From: Paroedura picta
Lineage: Eukaryota > Chordata > Lepidosauria > Squamata > Gekkonidae
Reading direction: 5' to 3'
Assembly (NCBI RefSeq): GCF_049243985.1
Contig: NC_135378.1
Location: forward strand, 36,676,941 to 36,740,940
Length of the DNA stretch: 64,000 nucleotides
Positions 1 to 11,800 of the stretch are shown here, one piece after another (within the stretch, counting starts at the first letter, position 1; each line of letters opens with the position of its first letter). Position numbers and translations under genes: made by a program. The notes below the pieces were generated by a model. That model was not told where the DNA came from. It worked only from the letters and a program-made list of their open reading frames with translations, and searched no databases.

Positions 1-483
1 AAACCTAACATATAACCTGGACCATCACAGACACAATATAAAGAGTTCTGGTAATATATCAGAACAAAACCCTAATACCAAACAGCAAAACTTATTCTCA
101 TTCATTCACCTTCCTATTAATACACATGCATTATTATTAATCTCTCTATAAAATTAAGTGGTATGAGGATTACACCTGTCAGCAGCTGTACTACCATGAA
201 AATATAAGAATGCTTTCTTCACATCCTAGAAGAAGACTCTGTTCTATCAGGCTTTCTGAAATAGACACAGACATCACCTTTCCTTTAATAAGTCCAAAGA
301 ACCACCAAACTCCTTGAAATTGAAAATGGGTGTGTTTGTCACAAGTATAGCTACAAAGCTTCTGTAGTTAATTTTAGAAAACAAACGTAATGGTACGCAA
401 GAGCAATTCACTTTTGTACTAACAGCCAGGGAATCCCGACTTTCGAGTTACAGACGTTTAAAGAGACTCCCAAATAATTTATG

Positions 484-700
484 CTTTTTAAATCATTGCC
501 TTGTGACCCATCACAACCACTCATGGCAACCCCACATCCACAGTACATTCCAGATGAGATAAGCAGAGGTGGTTTTCCACTGCCAACCTCTGCATAGTAG
601 CTCCGGTCTTCCTTCTCTGTCTCCCATCCAACTACTAACTATGGTTGACCCTGCTTAGCCTCTAAGCTCTGACAAAGTCAGGCTGCCGACACAATCTTTA
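484..700 (-). mobile_element. 5S-rRNA-like SINE, reversed
   Basis: CTCCCATCCAACTACTAACT then GACCCTGCTTAGCCTCTAAG is the reverse complement of the 5S rRNA internal promoter region. The other part, GTGACCCATCACAACC and AGAGGTGGTTTTCCACTGCC, is the SINE body. Confidence 0.7.
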
Positions 701-746
701 CAATAAGTCTTTCATTATAGGGTATAGATACTTGCTCCACCAAAAG

Positions 747-1064
747 CAGGCTTTCTCAGCCAGGGTTTTATGATATCCTGAGGTTTCTTGACAGCCTTGG
801 AAGTGTTTCCTGAATTAGTGGAAATCAATTTTTATATTTTTTTAAAATGTTAAAACTTTTATTGGGTGATATGGACATGTCGACCCCCCCCCCCATGGCC
901 AATGATGAGCCTGGAGAGGGTGGAAAGGAGAGGGGCCCCAGATGGACGTGTATACAGCTCTGCTTCCCAACCATATTCTGCACAATTGAGCAACTTCTGG
1001 GGTTTCTTGAAGCCTGAAGAATGTTTCAGGGGGTTCTCAATGATAAAAGGGTTGAGAAAGCCTC
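747..1064. mobile_element. hAT-like non-autonomous element, sister of the 27.5-kb copy
   Basis: CAGGCTTTCTCAGCCAGGG ... GGGTTGAGAAAGCCTC, flanked by ACCAAAAG / ATCTAAAG (6 of 8). Contains an 11-base C run. Same interior as the 27.5-kb copy. Confidence 0.75.
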
Positions 1065-1611
1065 ATCTAAAGAGAAATTAATTACAAATTCTGTTTATTT
1101 CAATACTGCTTCAATGTCTTTATTTTAGCAACAGCATAGGGTTTGCTCTAGTTCAAATCATGTCTTATGCATGCACACAAACATAATGGAACAGCAAGTT
1201 ACACACATTTCAAAAGAAATGAAAGCAGAATAAAGAACGTAGGAACTCTAAGCAAGGCTCAGTGATGTTAAGAAAAGAGTATTCCCCTTTGGAATTTCTG
1301 CCAAGACAAGAATTATTCACTGTTATTCTCTTCTAGTTTGTTTTACTGATACTACCAAAAGTTGAACATTGTACTTAGCACAATGGGTTGCCCCTAGGAA
1401 AATACACTGCATACAGGTCGGTTTTATTTTAAACAGCTGAATAGGTAGACAGAGGGAAGTCAAGAGGAAGTAAAATTAATCTCTAAAATGAAGATGTTGG
1501 CAAAGTTAAAATGAAGCAAGTGAAGAAAAGCTTCTCCAAAGATCCAATGATATTCTAGAGTGTTGGATCGGTTAGTAAATGAGGTTTCTTGATTACTGCA
1601 GAAAGCCAGAA

Positions 1612-1720
1612 ATCATAGAATCATGGAGTTGGAAGGGATCTTCAGGGCCATCTAGTCCAACCTCCTGCACAACACACAAACTCACAACTACCTGCCCACC
1701 TACAGTGACCCCAATTTCAA
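1612..1720 (-). mobile_element. CR1 3' end fragment
   Basis: Reverse complement of the CR1 tail: ATCATAGAATCATGGAGTTG then GGCCATCTAGTCCAACC. Confidence 0.75.
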
Positions 1721-2212
1721 TAGAAACTGAAGACATACATATTTCCCAACTATCATTGTTTTTCTTAAAACACATATGCCATTGACAGAGGTTTAGCAGT
1801 ACAGTACATGTTTTCCACAAAGAAGGTCCCCAAGTTCAGTCCTTGATATCTTCACTAAGGGTATCCTGCAGGTGGTGCTAAGAAAGACCTTTCTCTGCCT
1901 GGGACACTCGGCAGCCAGAAAAAAGAACATGAACCTGAAGCATTATCATCTGATTCAATAAATGCCAGCTTTGTATATTCAAGTGCTCTCTGACTGCACA
2001 CTAATACCAACTTCACAGTATTTACTGGGCCACCAAATAACTTTATGCAATAGTGAAGTTAAGTTACTTTGCCAAGGTATCTCCACACAGAATACTGGAA
2101 GTTTGGAAGAAGAGGTTAATTAGAGCAATTAACTCTGAACTTCCTCATGAAACACAACACTGTAAAAATGTCCTGTCACGCACATGGAAGGCACAAACAT
2201 ATACAGATCAAA

Positions 2213-2414
2213 TGGGTAGCTGTGTGGGTCTGAGGTAGCACAATAAAATCAGAATCCAGTAGCATCTTTAAGACCAACAAAGATTTATTCAAGGTGTGAG
2301 CTTTCAAGTGCAAACACTCAAAAGTCTGAGGATGAATGCTTCACTCGAAAGCTCACACCTTGAATAAATCTGTGTTGGTCTTAAAGGTGCTACTGGACTC
2401 TGATTTTATTATAC
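2213..2414. mobile_element. Palindromic repeat element with 10-bp flanking repeat
   Basis: About 64-bp arms (AATAAAATCAGAATCCAGTA... and ...CTGGACTCTGATTTTATT) around a short centre. ACAGATCAAA occurs at 2203-2212 and 2415-2424, which looks like a target duplication. Related, more decayed copies are near 14605-14740 and 22650-22770. Family not identified. Confidence 0.6.
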
Positions 2415-2779
2415 ACAGATCAAAAACTACTTTTAACAAGTCACTCAGGTTTCAAAGACTGTTTGCCACACTTCATAGGGGTGCTGTTTGTAAAAAATAC
2501 ATCTGAAGTCACTTGGCTTACAGAAGCAGTTCCTCAGTCCTTTGAAACCTGACCTTTTCTGCAATACAGGACTGAAGCTTTGACAAACCTAGGCAATTAT
2601 ACAGAATGCTACATCTAGAAATGACCCAGTTACAACATTTTCCTAATCAATATGGGTGATCTTATGATTTAAGGGCTATTTAATGAATACAGATCAACTT
2701 GGTACTTGTCCCAAAATGGCTGTGTACGGGATTAGCAGAATGCAGTTTTAAACTACCTCCTGAACAAAAGAGAACTTAC

Positions 2780-2850
2780 CCTTCTGCCTTTTCATCTGTG
2801 GAAAGCTACTGATAGTGGTTGCTTGAACGATTTCAACCACAATCTGATAC
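2780..2850 (-). CDS. SNX25: SNX25 coding exon 6 (last exon in window)
   Basis: Acceptor TTTTTTTGTCCAG|GTATC and donor AGAAGG|GTAAGT. Encodes [20 protein letters not shown] then RQK, directly after the PXA domain. The next expected exon (K-rich, before the RGS domain) was not found between here and position 1, so the following intron runs off the window. Confidence 0.92.
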
Positions 2851-5800
2851 CTGGACAAAAAAAAATGTTTCATTTTTTGCTGCACAGCACAATGATTGCA
2901 AAACTTGAGGCAAGGGCTTCTAGTAAGATTAAGTAGTAGTCCATGACGTCAGATAATCACTAAGGCAACAACTCTTAAGGTGGCAATTGTTGCAATCTGA
3001 CTTGAGTTTCAGTGACAGCGGAGGGCCATAAGTGAAGTAAATAAATACACTGAGTATTGCTAAGTATTGTAGCGCTTTCTGGAAAAGACATGCTACACGT
3101 GCAATAATCGTCAAGGTATTAACAAGACTAAGTGTATTCCTAAACAGTTTTTTTAGTCTTGTGAACCATTATAGATGGTTCATCTGTTACTCTGAATGCA
3201 TTCATGTTTTGTGACCCACTCTGTTAAAGCCACTATTTCTCTTTCAACTTATATTGACTCCCCACTGATTTCCCATCCTTGCCCTAGGTTAAGTGACTCA
3301 GAAGATACCCCTTTTCTTTGAACTGAATTCAGCCAGGTTACATAAATTCTGTTGTGGTTACAGTTCAGAATAAATAATAATTTTCCAAACAAATAAAGAG
3401 TGTAAAGATCCAAGAAAAAGAATTTAATAACCAATGGGACACAGCAAGTTTTAAGAAACTTTTTGAGTACACAGAGAGCAAGCCATGGAAACCTATCCCA
3501 CTTTGTGACCTAAACCAGCAGTCTTTAAATAGGAACACTGTTTATTTCAAATCCCTCTATTGAACAGGATATGTATCTATAAACTTATGCAACTGTGTAT
3601 GCTTTGTCCTGGGATCTCAGAGTGACTGGGATTTATAAGCACAAGACAATTCTTTCAAAAGAACTACTAAAATGTTTAGGTGGAGGCTTATTAGAGCAAA
3701 CCGAAGATGAAAAATAAATAGGTTTCTTTTTTAGCTGTCAAAAGTAGAGGATCCAAAATAGAGCAGGAACCAAAAACAGAATAAAATGATAAAATTATAA
3801 AATGGGATTTTTTCTGGAATGCTATAAATTAATACGCCAAATGGAAATTCTATTACTAAAATAAGAAAATATATATCATCAAACAACATGGGTCTGTTTA
3901 CAGAAACTGCTGCCCATTAACATCACGGAAAACAGTTCACAGTGACTTTGAAGAGGTTATTAGCTGTTCTCAGAACTCTGCTTTGGTTTTGACTGAAGAA
4001 GGCAGTCACATTACAGCTAATTAACTGCAATTTCGATTTTAGTAGAACTTATTAAAGAGTTCCTGCTATCAATAACCCTGAATTACTGGGAAAATCTGAG
4101 GTGGTGGGAGGGGGAAATGGAAGAAGCTATTTTCCATTTTGGTAGCCAAATAATCAGACGTATTTCAAACAAGAGGTGGAACTAGTTCTGATCCCTAGAC
4201 AATCCTGTTAGTAAAACAAAAAGGGAAAGAGATGGATGAGGCATAGGGAGAGCATCAGAGCTACGGGGAGAGAATCTGGAGGAGACAAACCATCACGTTG
4301 TCACACCATTAGCATTCTTCTTTAATAAAATGTTAATTGTGAAATAGCACTTGAGCAAGCCTGTGCCATCAATGGAAATGGGAGGTGATCAATACACAAT
4401 CCCACATGGGGCCAACAGGATCTTATTCTACACTCCTGGCTTGGCTGCCTTGCCAAGCTTGTTAACTTCGACTTTCCCAGCTCTCTCCATCTCCAGGAGG
4501 AATTAACCTAACAAGGCTTTCACAGCAGAACCTCAAATGGCATAAGCTGGTTTGCTATCATTTTTCAAGAGTTTATGTACCTTAACCTAAATAGTGTTAC
4601 CGTGGAGATACTAATTCACTGCCAAGAGTTTATACCAAGAGTTGATACACCTTAACCTAAATAGTGCTACAGTGGAGATACTAATTCTTTGCCCAGATGA
4701 GAAGGCATCTGCTAGGAGATCCAAGGCCCAATGCCTACCTGGTAAGCAACTTCAGACTTCCTCCGCTAAGCCCTTTGAATCCTCTTCAGGAAAAGGTATT
4801 GATTTAGATCATTTTTGCCGCTTCTCTAGAATGTATGCTTAAAAGGGCTTACAATAAAACCGATTAAAAACCATGACCCCAGGGACAAGCAATGTTACCT
4901 CCTGTGGTGATGAATACTGGTATAAATACGACCATCCCAGCTTGCTACTGCATGTGTGGTCAACAAAGTAAAACATCCAGTCTGCTAACTGCCAGGCACT
5001 CATTTCTACTCCAGGGCTGGGGGCTCATTTCCAGATCTGGCTCTCCAGATTTTGCATAGGACTCCATGTGCATTACAATTTATTGACAGTTGACTTTACT
5101 GAATTCAGGGTATGCTAAAGGAAGTGCTTTGGAGTGAGCATGCTACAAACCACTGCCGGGTACCTTAGTTGCTTGAGGAACTCTACATCCGAACTGCTGT
5201 TAATGAGCTTGATGAACTCCTCGTAAGAAGGGGCATACGTGTAGGCCCTCTTGTGATGTTCATTCACCTGTTCTCTGTACTCCATTTGGGCCAGCAGCAT
5301 TTGATTGATGTAGTCAGGATCACTCAGCAACTCTACCACTGGCTTCAGCACTGCAGGTTTAACATACACACAAACTTATATACATTTTAAAAAACTATCA
5401 CAGAAAATCGCATTCTTGCACATGTAAGTTCATTTTGGATTCAAATGAAATATTAAAAGTTTTGGTCTCATTTAAGGATCAAACTGACCCCGTTGCCAAA
5501 GACCATAACTCAAACTCAAAATTCATTTGTAAGGTGACCAGATTTTAACATTGGTAAAGCGGGACACAATTGACCGGGAGGGGGGGGGGGTTCTTGATTT
5601 AAAATTTGGTCTATATGGAGCAACAAAAAGTTTCATACAACGCATAGAATGCAAAAATAGTATTGTAATATATATATATACTAGGAAAAGAGCCCATTGT
5701 AAACGAAATACAATGGGCGCTAGAATGTGGGGGCAGAGGGAGGGACAGGGCAGCGCGCGAAGGAAGGGCACCTTATTGAGGAGGCGTCGTCGAAGGCGGG

Positions 5801-8800
5801 CGGCGGGGTGTCCTTGGCTCCTCGGCGTGTCCACGGCAGCCATTTTGAGTAGCGGGCGTGTCTTTAGCAGCTCCGACTGGCGGGGGTTCACTCGGGTGGC
5901 GGCCTGATGCGGCGAGAGGCGCTTTGCGCCTCCCACCGCGTCAGGCTGCTGGGCAGGGAGCCCCCGGCAGCCGCGCGGAAGCTCCCTTGTGGCTGGCCTG
6001 ACACGTCGGAGGCGCTTCGTGCCTCCGATGCGCCAGGCCAGTGGCAAAGGGAGCAACTGCGAGCTGCGATGCGTGCGGCTCACAGTTGCTGGGGCTGGGA
6101 ATTGGAGGGACCAATTGGCAGGCGCTGCGAGCCTGCCGATTGTCCGTCCGGAGGAAGGGTCCAATCCGGACCCTTCCTCATCACGGACACATCCCGCCCT
6201 AGAACCCCTTAGCCTTTTATTTAGTCCGTGGCGACTATCTGACAAAATCCAGTGTACAACAGATTCATGCCCATTTCAACAAGCTTTAAAATCTTATTTT
6301 CTGGAAACCCTGCAGTATCAGGCTGTACTGTGCAATGGACAACTTTGAACAACTCAGTTATACATCATTACTTTAAGAGTTATGGCTCAGCAGGAGAATA
6401 GATAGGGCTGTAGCCAAAAACTCTGTTCTCCCGGGTCTTCCACTGGCAGAAAGCTCCAGTGCCAGTTGAACACAATCACTGTACTCCAAGTCAACCTGTT
6501 ACATGCAGCATACTGAAGAAGAGCTGTTTTTTTACTATCTGAGAGAGCCCTGAGAGAAGTGTAAAAGGCCCAAGATCACCCAGATAGCTGCATGTAAAGA
6601 AGTGAGGAATCAAACCTGATTCTCCAGATTAGAGGCTGTCAATCTTTACCACTACACTAAGCTGGCTCTTATTTTCTTGAGATTTATTTGCTTATTTGTC
6701 TTTATTTCTACTTTATAGCTTATATATTTTTACAAATTATAACTATAAACTTAACCTAACCAACTTTAGGCATGACTTTAAAATCCTATGCTAGCTATAT
6801 GGAACATATAAAGGCTGGGCTTGTTATCATGAACAATGGATGAATGTAAATACTTAAATGATGCCTTATATATAGCTACCTTTTGAAGCAAGTATTTCCG
6901 CAAGGACTATACGCAAGCTGAGCGACTGGGCATCCTTCGAGGGCAGAAGACAATACACCAGTATCTGAGAGCACGCTTTCAGGAATCGGACTTCTTCGTT
7001 AGCATCCTTCAAACACGGGTGCAACACAAATGGCCGTGGCTGCTCTTCCAGTCTAGAATGTGTACCAAAAAACTTAGACTTAGTGCATCTTCCAGCTGCC
7101 AGACATTTCTAATTAATCACCCCATGAAAGAAAAGAAACTCTATACGAAAGAGTATACGAAAAAGTATAACCATACAAAAAATTATAACTGAAGATGAGT
7201 TAAAAGCAAAGCATATTTACCAATTGTAATCAGCCATACATTGCCGTACAGTAATCACCTACCTTCTTCATTATTAACCTACATTATTAAACTACAAACA
7301 GAAGAGGAGGAGAAGGAGGAGGTGGAAAAAAGGAAGGAAAAGAGCTGGGGGGCTTATATCCCATTTTTTGCTACTTGAAGAAGTCCTAAAGTCTTCCTAC
7401 AACAGACACACCCTGTGAGGTAGATGAGGCTGAGTGAAAGAACTGTGGCTGACCCAAGATTTGGCTGATGTCGTTTACTTGGATTTTAGTAAAGCTTTTG
7501 ATAAGGTTCTCCCCGTGATGTTCTGATGGATAAATTGAAGGACTGCAATCTGGATTTTCAGATAGTTAGGTGGATAGGGATTTGGTTAGAGAACCGCACT
7601 CAAAGAGTTGTTGTCAATGGTGTTTCATCAGACTGGAGGGAGGTGAGTAGTGGGGTACCTCAGGGCTCGGTGCTCGGTCCGGTACTTTTTAACATTTTCA
7701 TTAATGATCTAGATGAGGGGGGTGGAGGGACTACTCATCAAGTTTGCAGATGACACCAAATTGGGAGGACTGGCAAATACTCCAGAAGATAGAGACAGAA
7801 TTCAACGAGATCTGAACACAATGGAAAAATGGGCAAATGAGAACAAGACGCAATTTAATAAAGAGAAGTGTAAAGTTCTGCATCTGGGTCAGAAAAATGA
7901 AAAGCATGCCTACTGGATGGGGGATACGCTTCTAGGTAACACTGTGTGTGAACGAGACCTTGGGGTACTTGTGAATTGTAAACTAAACATGAGCAGGCAG
8001 TGTGATGCAGCGGTAAAAAAGGTGAATGCCATTTTGGGCTGTATCAACAGGGGCATCACATCAAAATCACAAGATGTCATAGTCCCATTGTATACGGCAC
8101 TGGTCAGACCACACCTGGAGTACTGTGTGCAGTTCTGGAGGCCTCACTTCAAGAAGGACGTTGTTAAAATTGAAAGGGTACAGAGGAGAGCGACAAGGAT
8201 GATCTGGGGCCAAGGGACCAAGCCCTATGAAGATAAGTTGAGGGACTTGGGAATGTTCAGTCTGGAGAAAAGGCGGTTGAGAGGGGACATGATAGCCCTC
8301 TTTAAGTATTTGAAAGGTTGTCACTTGGAGGAGGGCAGGATGCTGTTTCCGTTGGCTGCAAAGGAGAGGACACGCGGTAATGGGTTTAAACTAGAAGAAC
8401 AACGATATAGGCTAGATATCAGGGGAAAAATTTTTCACAGTGAGAGTAGTTCAGCAGTGGAATAGGCTGCCTAAGGAGGTGGTGAGCTCCCCCTCACTGG
8501 CAGTCTTCAAGCAAAGGTTGGATGCACACTTTTCTTGGATGCTTAGGGCTGATCCTGTGTTGAGCAGGGGGTTGGACTAGATGGCCTGTATGGCCCTTCC
8601 AACTCTATGATTCTATGAGATCACACAGCCGGCTGCATGTGAAGTAGTGGGGGATCAAGTCTGGCTCTCTAGAGTAGCGGCTGCCACTTTTAACCCCTGT
8701 GCCACAGCTGCCACATAAGCAGTGATATTGGGCTGAAAATCTTCTAATGCTGTATTTTTCAGTGGAAAATTTCTGCCCCACATATGTAAACATATCTATT

Positions 8801-11800
8801 TATCTACGGATGCTGAGGCTGCTGAAAAATCAATCATGATAGATGGGCTACAGGTTGGATATGAAGCACTGATAAACCCCAGTGTTTGTAAATTGTTTAT
8901 TTGCCTTTGTGTGCTTTGTTATTTAAGTTTGCTAAAATTATTTAAATATTTAAATTATTTTTCCCATTCAGATTACTCCCTTTTTTTTCCCATTCAGAAA
9001 ACTCACATCGCTGCACTTAAGTTATTTTGGCAACCCTATGGTGTTATTTAAATTAAAATATTTCACTTGAACCTGAACACTGCAAAGTTTTCAACCACCA
9101 CCTATTCAGTTTTTGAGCTGTCAAATTAATCTACTATGCATATGCAGCCTCTATTAAATAGCCATCCCTGAATTTTGTTGGTATTCAAAACACAAGTAAG
9201 GATAATAGTTTTTTGCAAACCGGTACTACTTCTTATTTCAAGAATAATGGGTCAGTTTTGTCCCAGTTTTGTCTCTGCGCCACAAGAGCCTCTTGTGGCG
9301 CAGAGTGGTAAGGCAGCCGTCTGAAAGCTTTGCCCATAAGGCTGGGAGTTCAATCCCAGCAGCCGGCTCAAGGTTGACTCAGCCTTCCATCCTTCCGAGG
9401 TCGGTAAAATGAGTACCCAGCTTGCTGGGGGGGTAAACGGTCATGACTGGGGAAGGCACTGGCAAACCACCCCGTATTGAGTCTGCCATGAAAACGCTAG
9501 AGGGCGTCACCCCAAGGGTCAGACATGACTCGGTGCTTGCACAGGGGATACCTTTACCTTTACCTTTGTCCCATTATTCCAACACACACATCAACTTTTA
9601 ATATTTTTGTTTAAATTAAGGAGACTACCGATACATTATTTGGGTATAAATGGCCCCCAGTGGAACAAAAGGGAAAATGAAAGTACTATATACCCTAGTA
9701 GTACTGTGCACTCAGATAGACCTGAGCTGAAAATAAACCAGAGATTAGTTGTTTCAGGTAGGCTTGACCACAACACTCCCAAATTCTATTACAAAAATTA
9801 TCTCCAAGAATTTAAGGCGTTTTTGGGATCTCAGAGGCCATGAGCCAAGGGGGAGAGACAAGAAACTGGCTCACCAAACATTAGACTGGTGGTGTCTTAT
9901 ATCTATATACGATTTCTAGAAAATTTGACTAAGAAAAGCATTTGCATTCTTTTATTTCTTGAATGCATTAGTTCAAGCACACACAAAGGAATGAATTATA
10001 TGATTTCTTTTTCTTTCCTATGACAAAGTCAAACTTTTTAGCATCATATGTGACAAAAAGGGTATTTCATCAGTTCAGTTTTAGCTAAGTTTATTTAAAT
10101 CATCTTAAACCAGAACAGTAAAAACACAGGTAAATATAGGTAGAATAAAAGCAAGAAGGGAAGAGGAACAAATCCTCATCAGTTCAGTTACCAGGACCCC
10201 CCCCCCAATAAACCCCTTGGGCTCCCCTTTTCACATTTCGGTTTCTGGTCCAAACATGCCACGGCCCCTGTTGAGATATGCTTAGAAAGTAGGGCAAGTA
10301 CAAAATCACATAAATCATATAAATAATAGTCCTTTCTAAGGAAACTTGGGAACATAATAACTTTGGCCTCCTATTTCTCTAATTGCTGTCATTCAAAAGT
10401 ATTGTGAAACTTCATCATTTTGACAACAAATGGTGATCTAAAGTGGCATGTAATAAATCTAGGAGACGTTTTCTCCTACTATATTTCTACCAAACGTTCT
10501 GAAGTTTGCAACAAACTGCCCATAATTACCCAAGGGACAAGAAGTGGCTTTACATTTTTTTCTTACATTGGCTCTCAAACATCCATCTTTAAGAGCAAGT
10601 CTAAACCAGGAATGCTAACAAACTGATCCAGCTTAGGTCAGTATATGTAAGCATGACAATTTATAGAGTCAGTTCTCCTTGACAAATTCTCCAAGGGGCA
10701 CAATCTAGAAATCAAGCTCGGTATTCCTAGTTTTTGTTTTCAATATATTCGGAATATTTCTGGCAGGCAGTAATAACAATATTTATTCTTTGCACGTATA
10801 ACCGTCTCATGTTTTCTATATATACTGACTGCATTTCAAAAAATATTAAAGTAAAAACAGAAATGTAAGCAATACTCCTGCTATTCTTTAACCTATTCTT
10901 TACACAATAACAAGGGGAGAAAATACTCACTACCAATCAGCACTACCCAATATTAGCCATGTGGAAAGGAAATGAGACTTTTTGTACATGCCATAGTGTG
11001 CCTAGACTTAGAAACAACAGGTATACAAATACTGCTGAAACTCTGAAAGTAACCTGATGCTGACTCTAATTTCCTTATGAGATGTTCTCAGCTATTACCT
11101 CCACCTATGTTAAATCTTGAGAGGTTTTAGATACAGCAATGGCACACAAAAAGCAGTCTTTACTTGAGCCTAAATGAGAGGCTGTGGGGTTCAGGGGCCT
11201 TCATGTCCCTGCCCTCAGTAGCTCGCTTATCCATCACATTCTTTTTTGTCCTGCTGGGGCGTGCACAGCCTGAGAGCTGCTGACAGGGTTTGCATTACCT
11301 GGTACCTCAGCCTCTCCACTGGGTTTCTCTTGCACAACCTGGAGACAGAACCCAGTCATCTCCTCACTGGCCTACTTCTTGGCCCCTTAAGAAGCTAGTT
11401 CAGCAGGCTGCACATGCTCAGTGAACTCCCCTGAAATCTCAGGAGAACTAGAAGTCACGTGAGTCCTTACGGGAATCTTTGCCTGTACTTGCAGCCTGTT
11501 TCCCCTTCCCATTGCCCAGGCTATGCTAAACTGCTAGCACCAGTTGTTGGGGATGACTGAAGCAGGATCTTTCAAAAAGGCCTATACTATGTGACTGTCT
11601 TGGCAGCTGTAGTCTTGGTTGGTTTAGCACCTGGAAAGTACAGCTGACCTGGAGCTTTAAAGGGCCCATACTGTGCTTCTGCTATTGAAGCCTTTCTCCT
11701 TGTTGCCAGTGTCTTGGTGGGCTTCCCTGTTTCTGACACTGATGGGTTCCCAAGTGACTGCGCTGGAGCTCTTGAGAAGTCCAGGAACAGCTCTGGAAAT

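Noticed and set aside
5523-6348. 240-codon minus and 118/119-codon plus frames
   Set aside because: They lie in the GC-rich interior of a non-autonomous Helitron-like element; no Rep or helicase motif.
7526-8465. Apparent host gene with reverse-transcriptase-like protein
   Set aside because: CR1 LINE with frameshifts, 5' truncation and the CR1 tail; not a host gene.
9286-9370. Possible tRNA gene (GTGGCGCAGAG... GTTCAATCCC)
   Set aside because: It is the head of a dispersed SINE: the same sequence with the same long body recurs at 18.1 and 41.3 kb, and no cloverleaf is closed.
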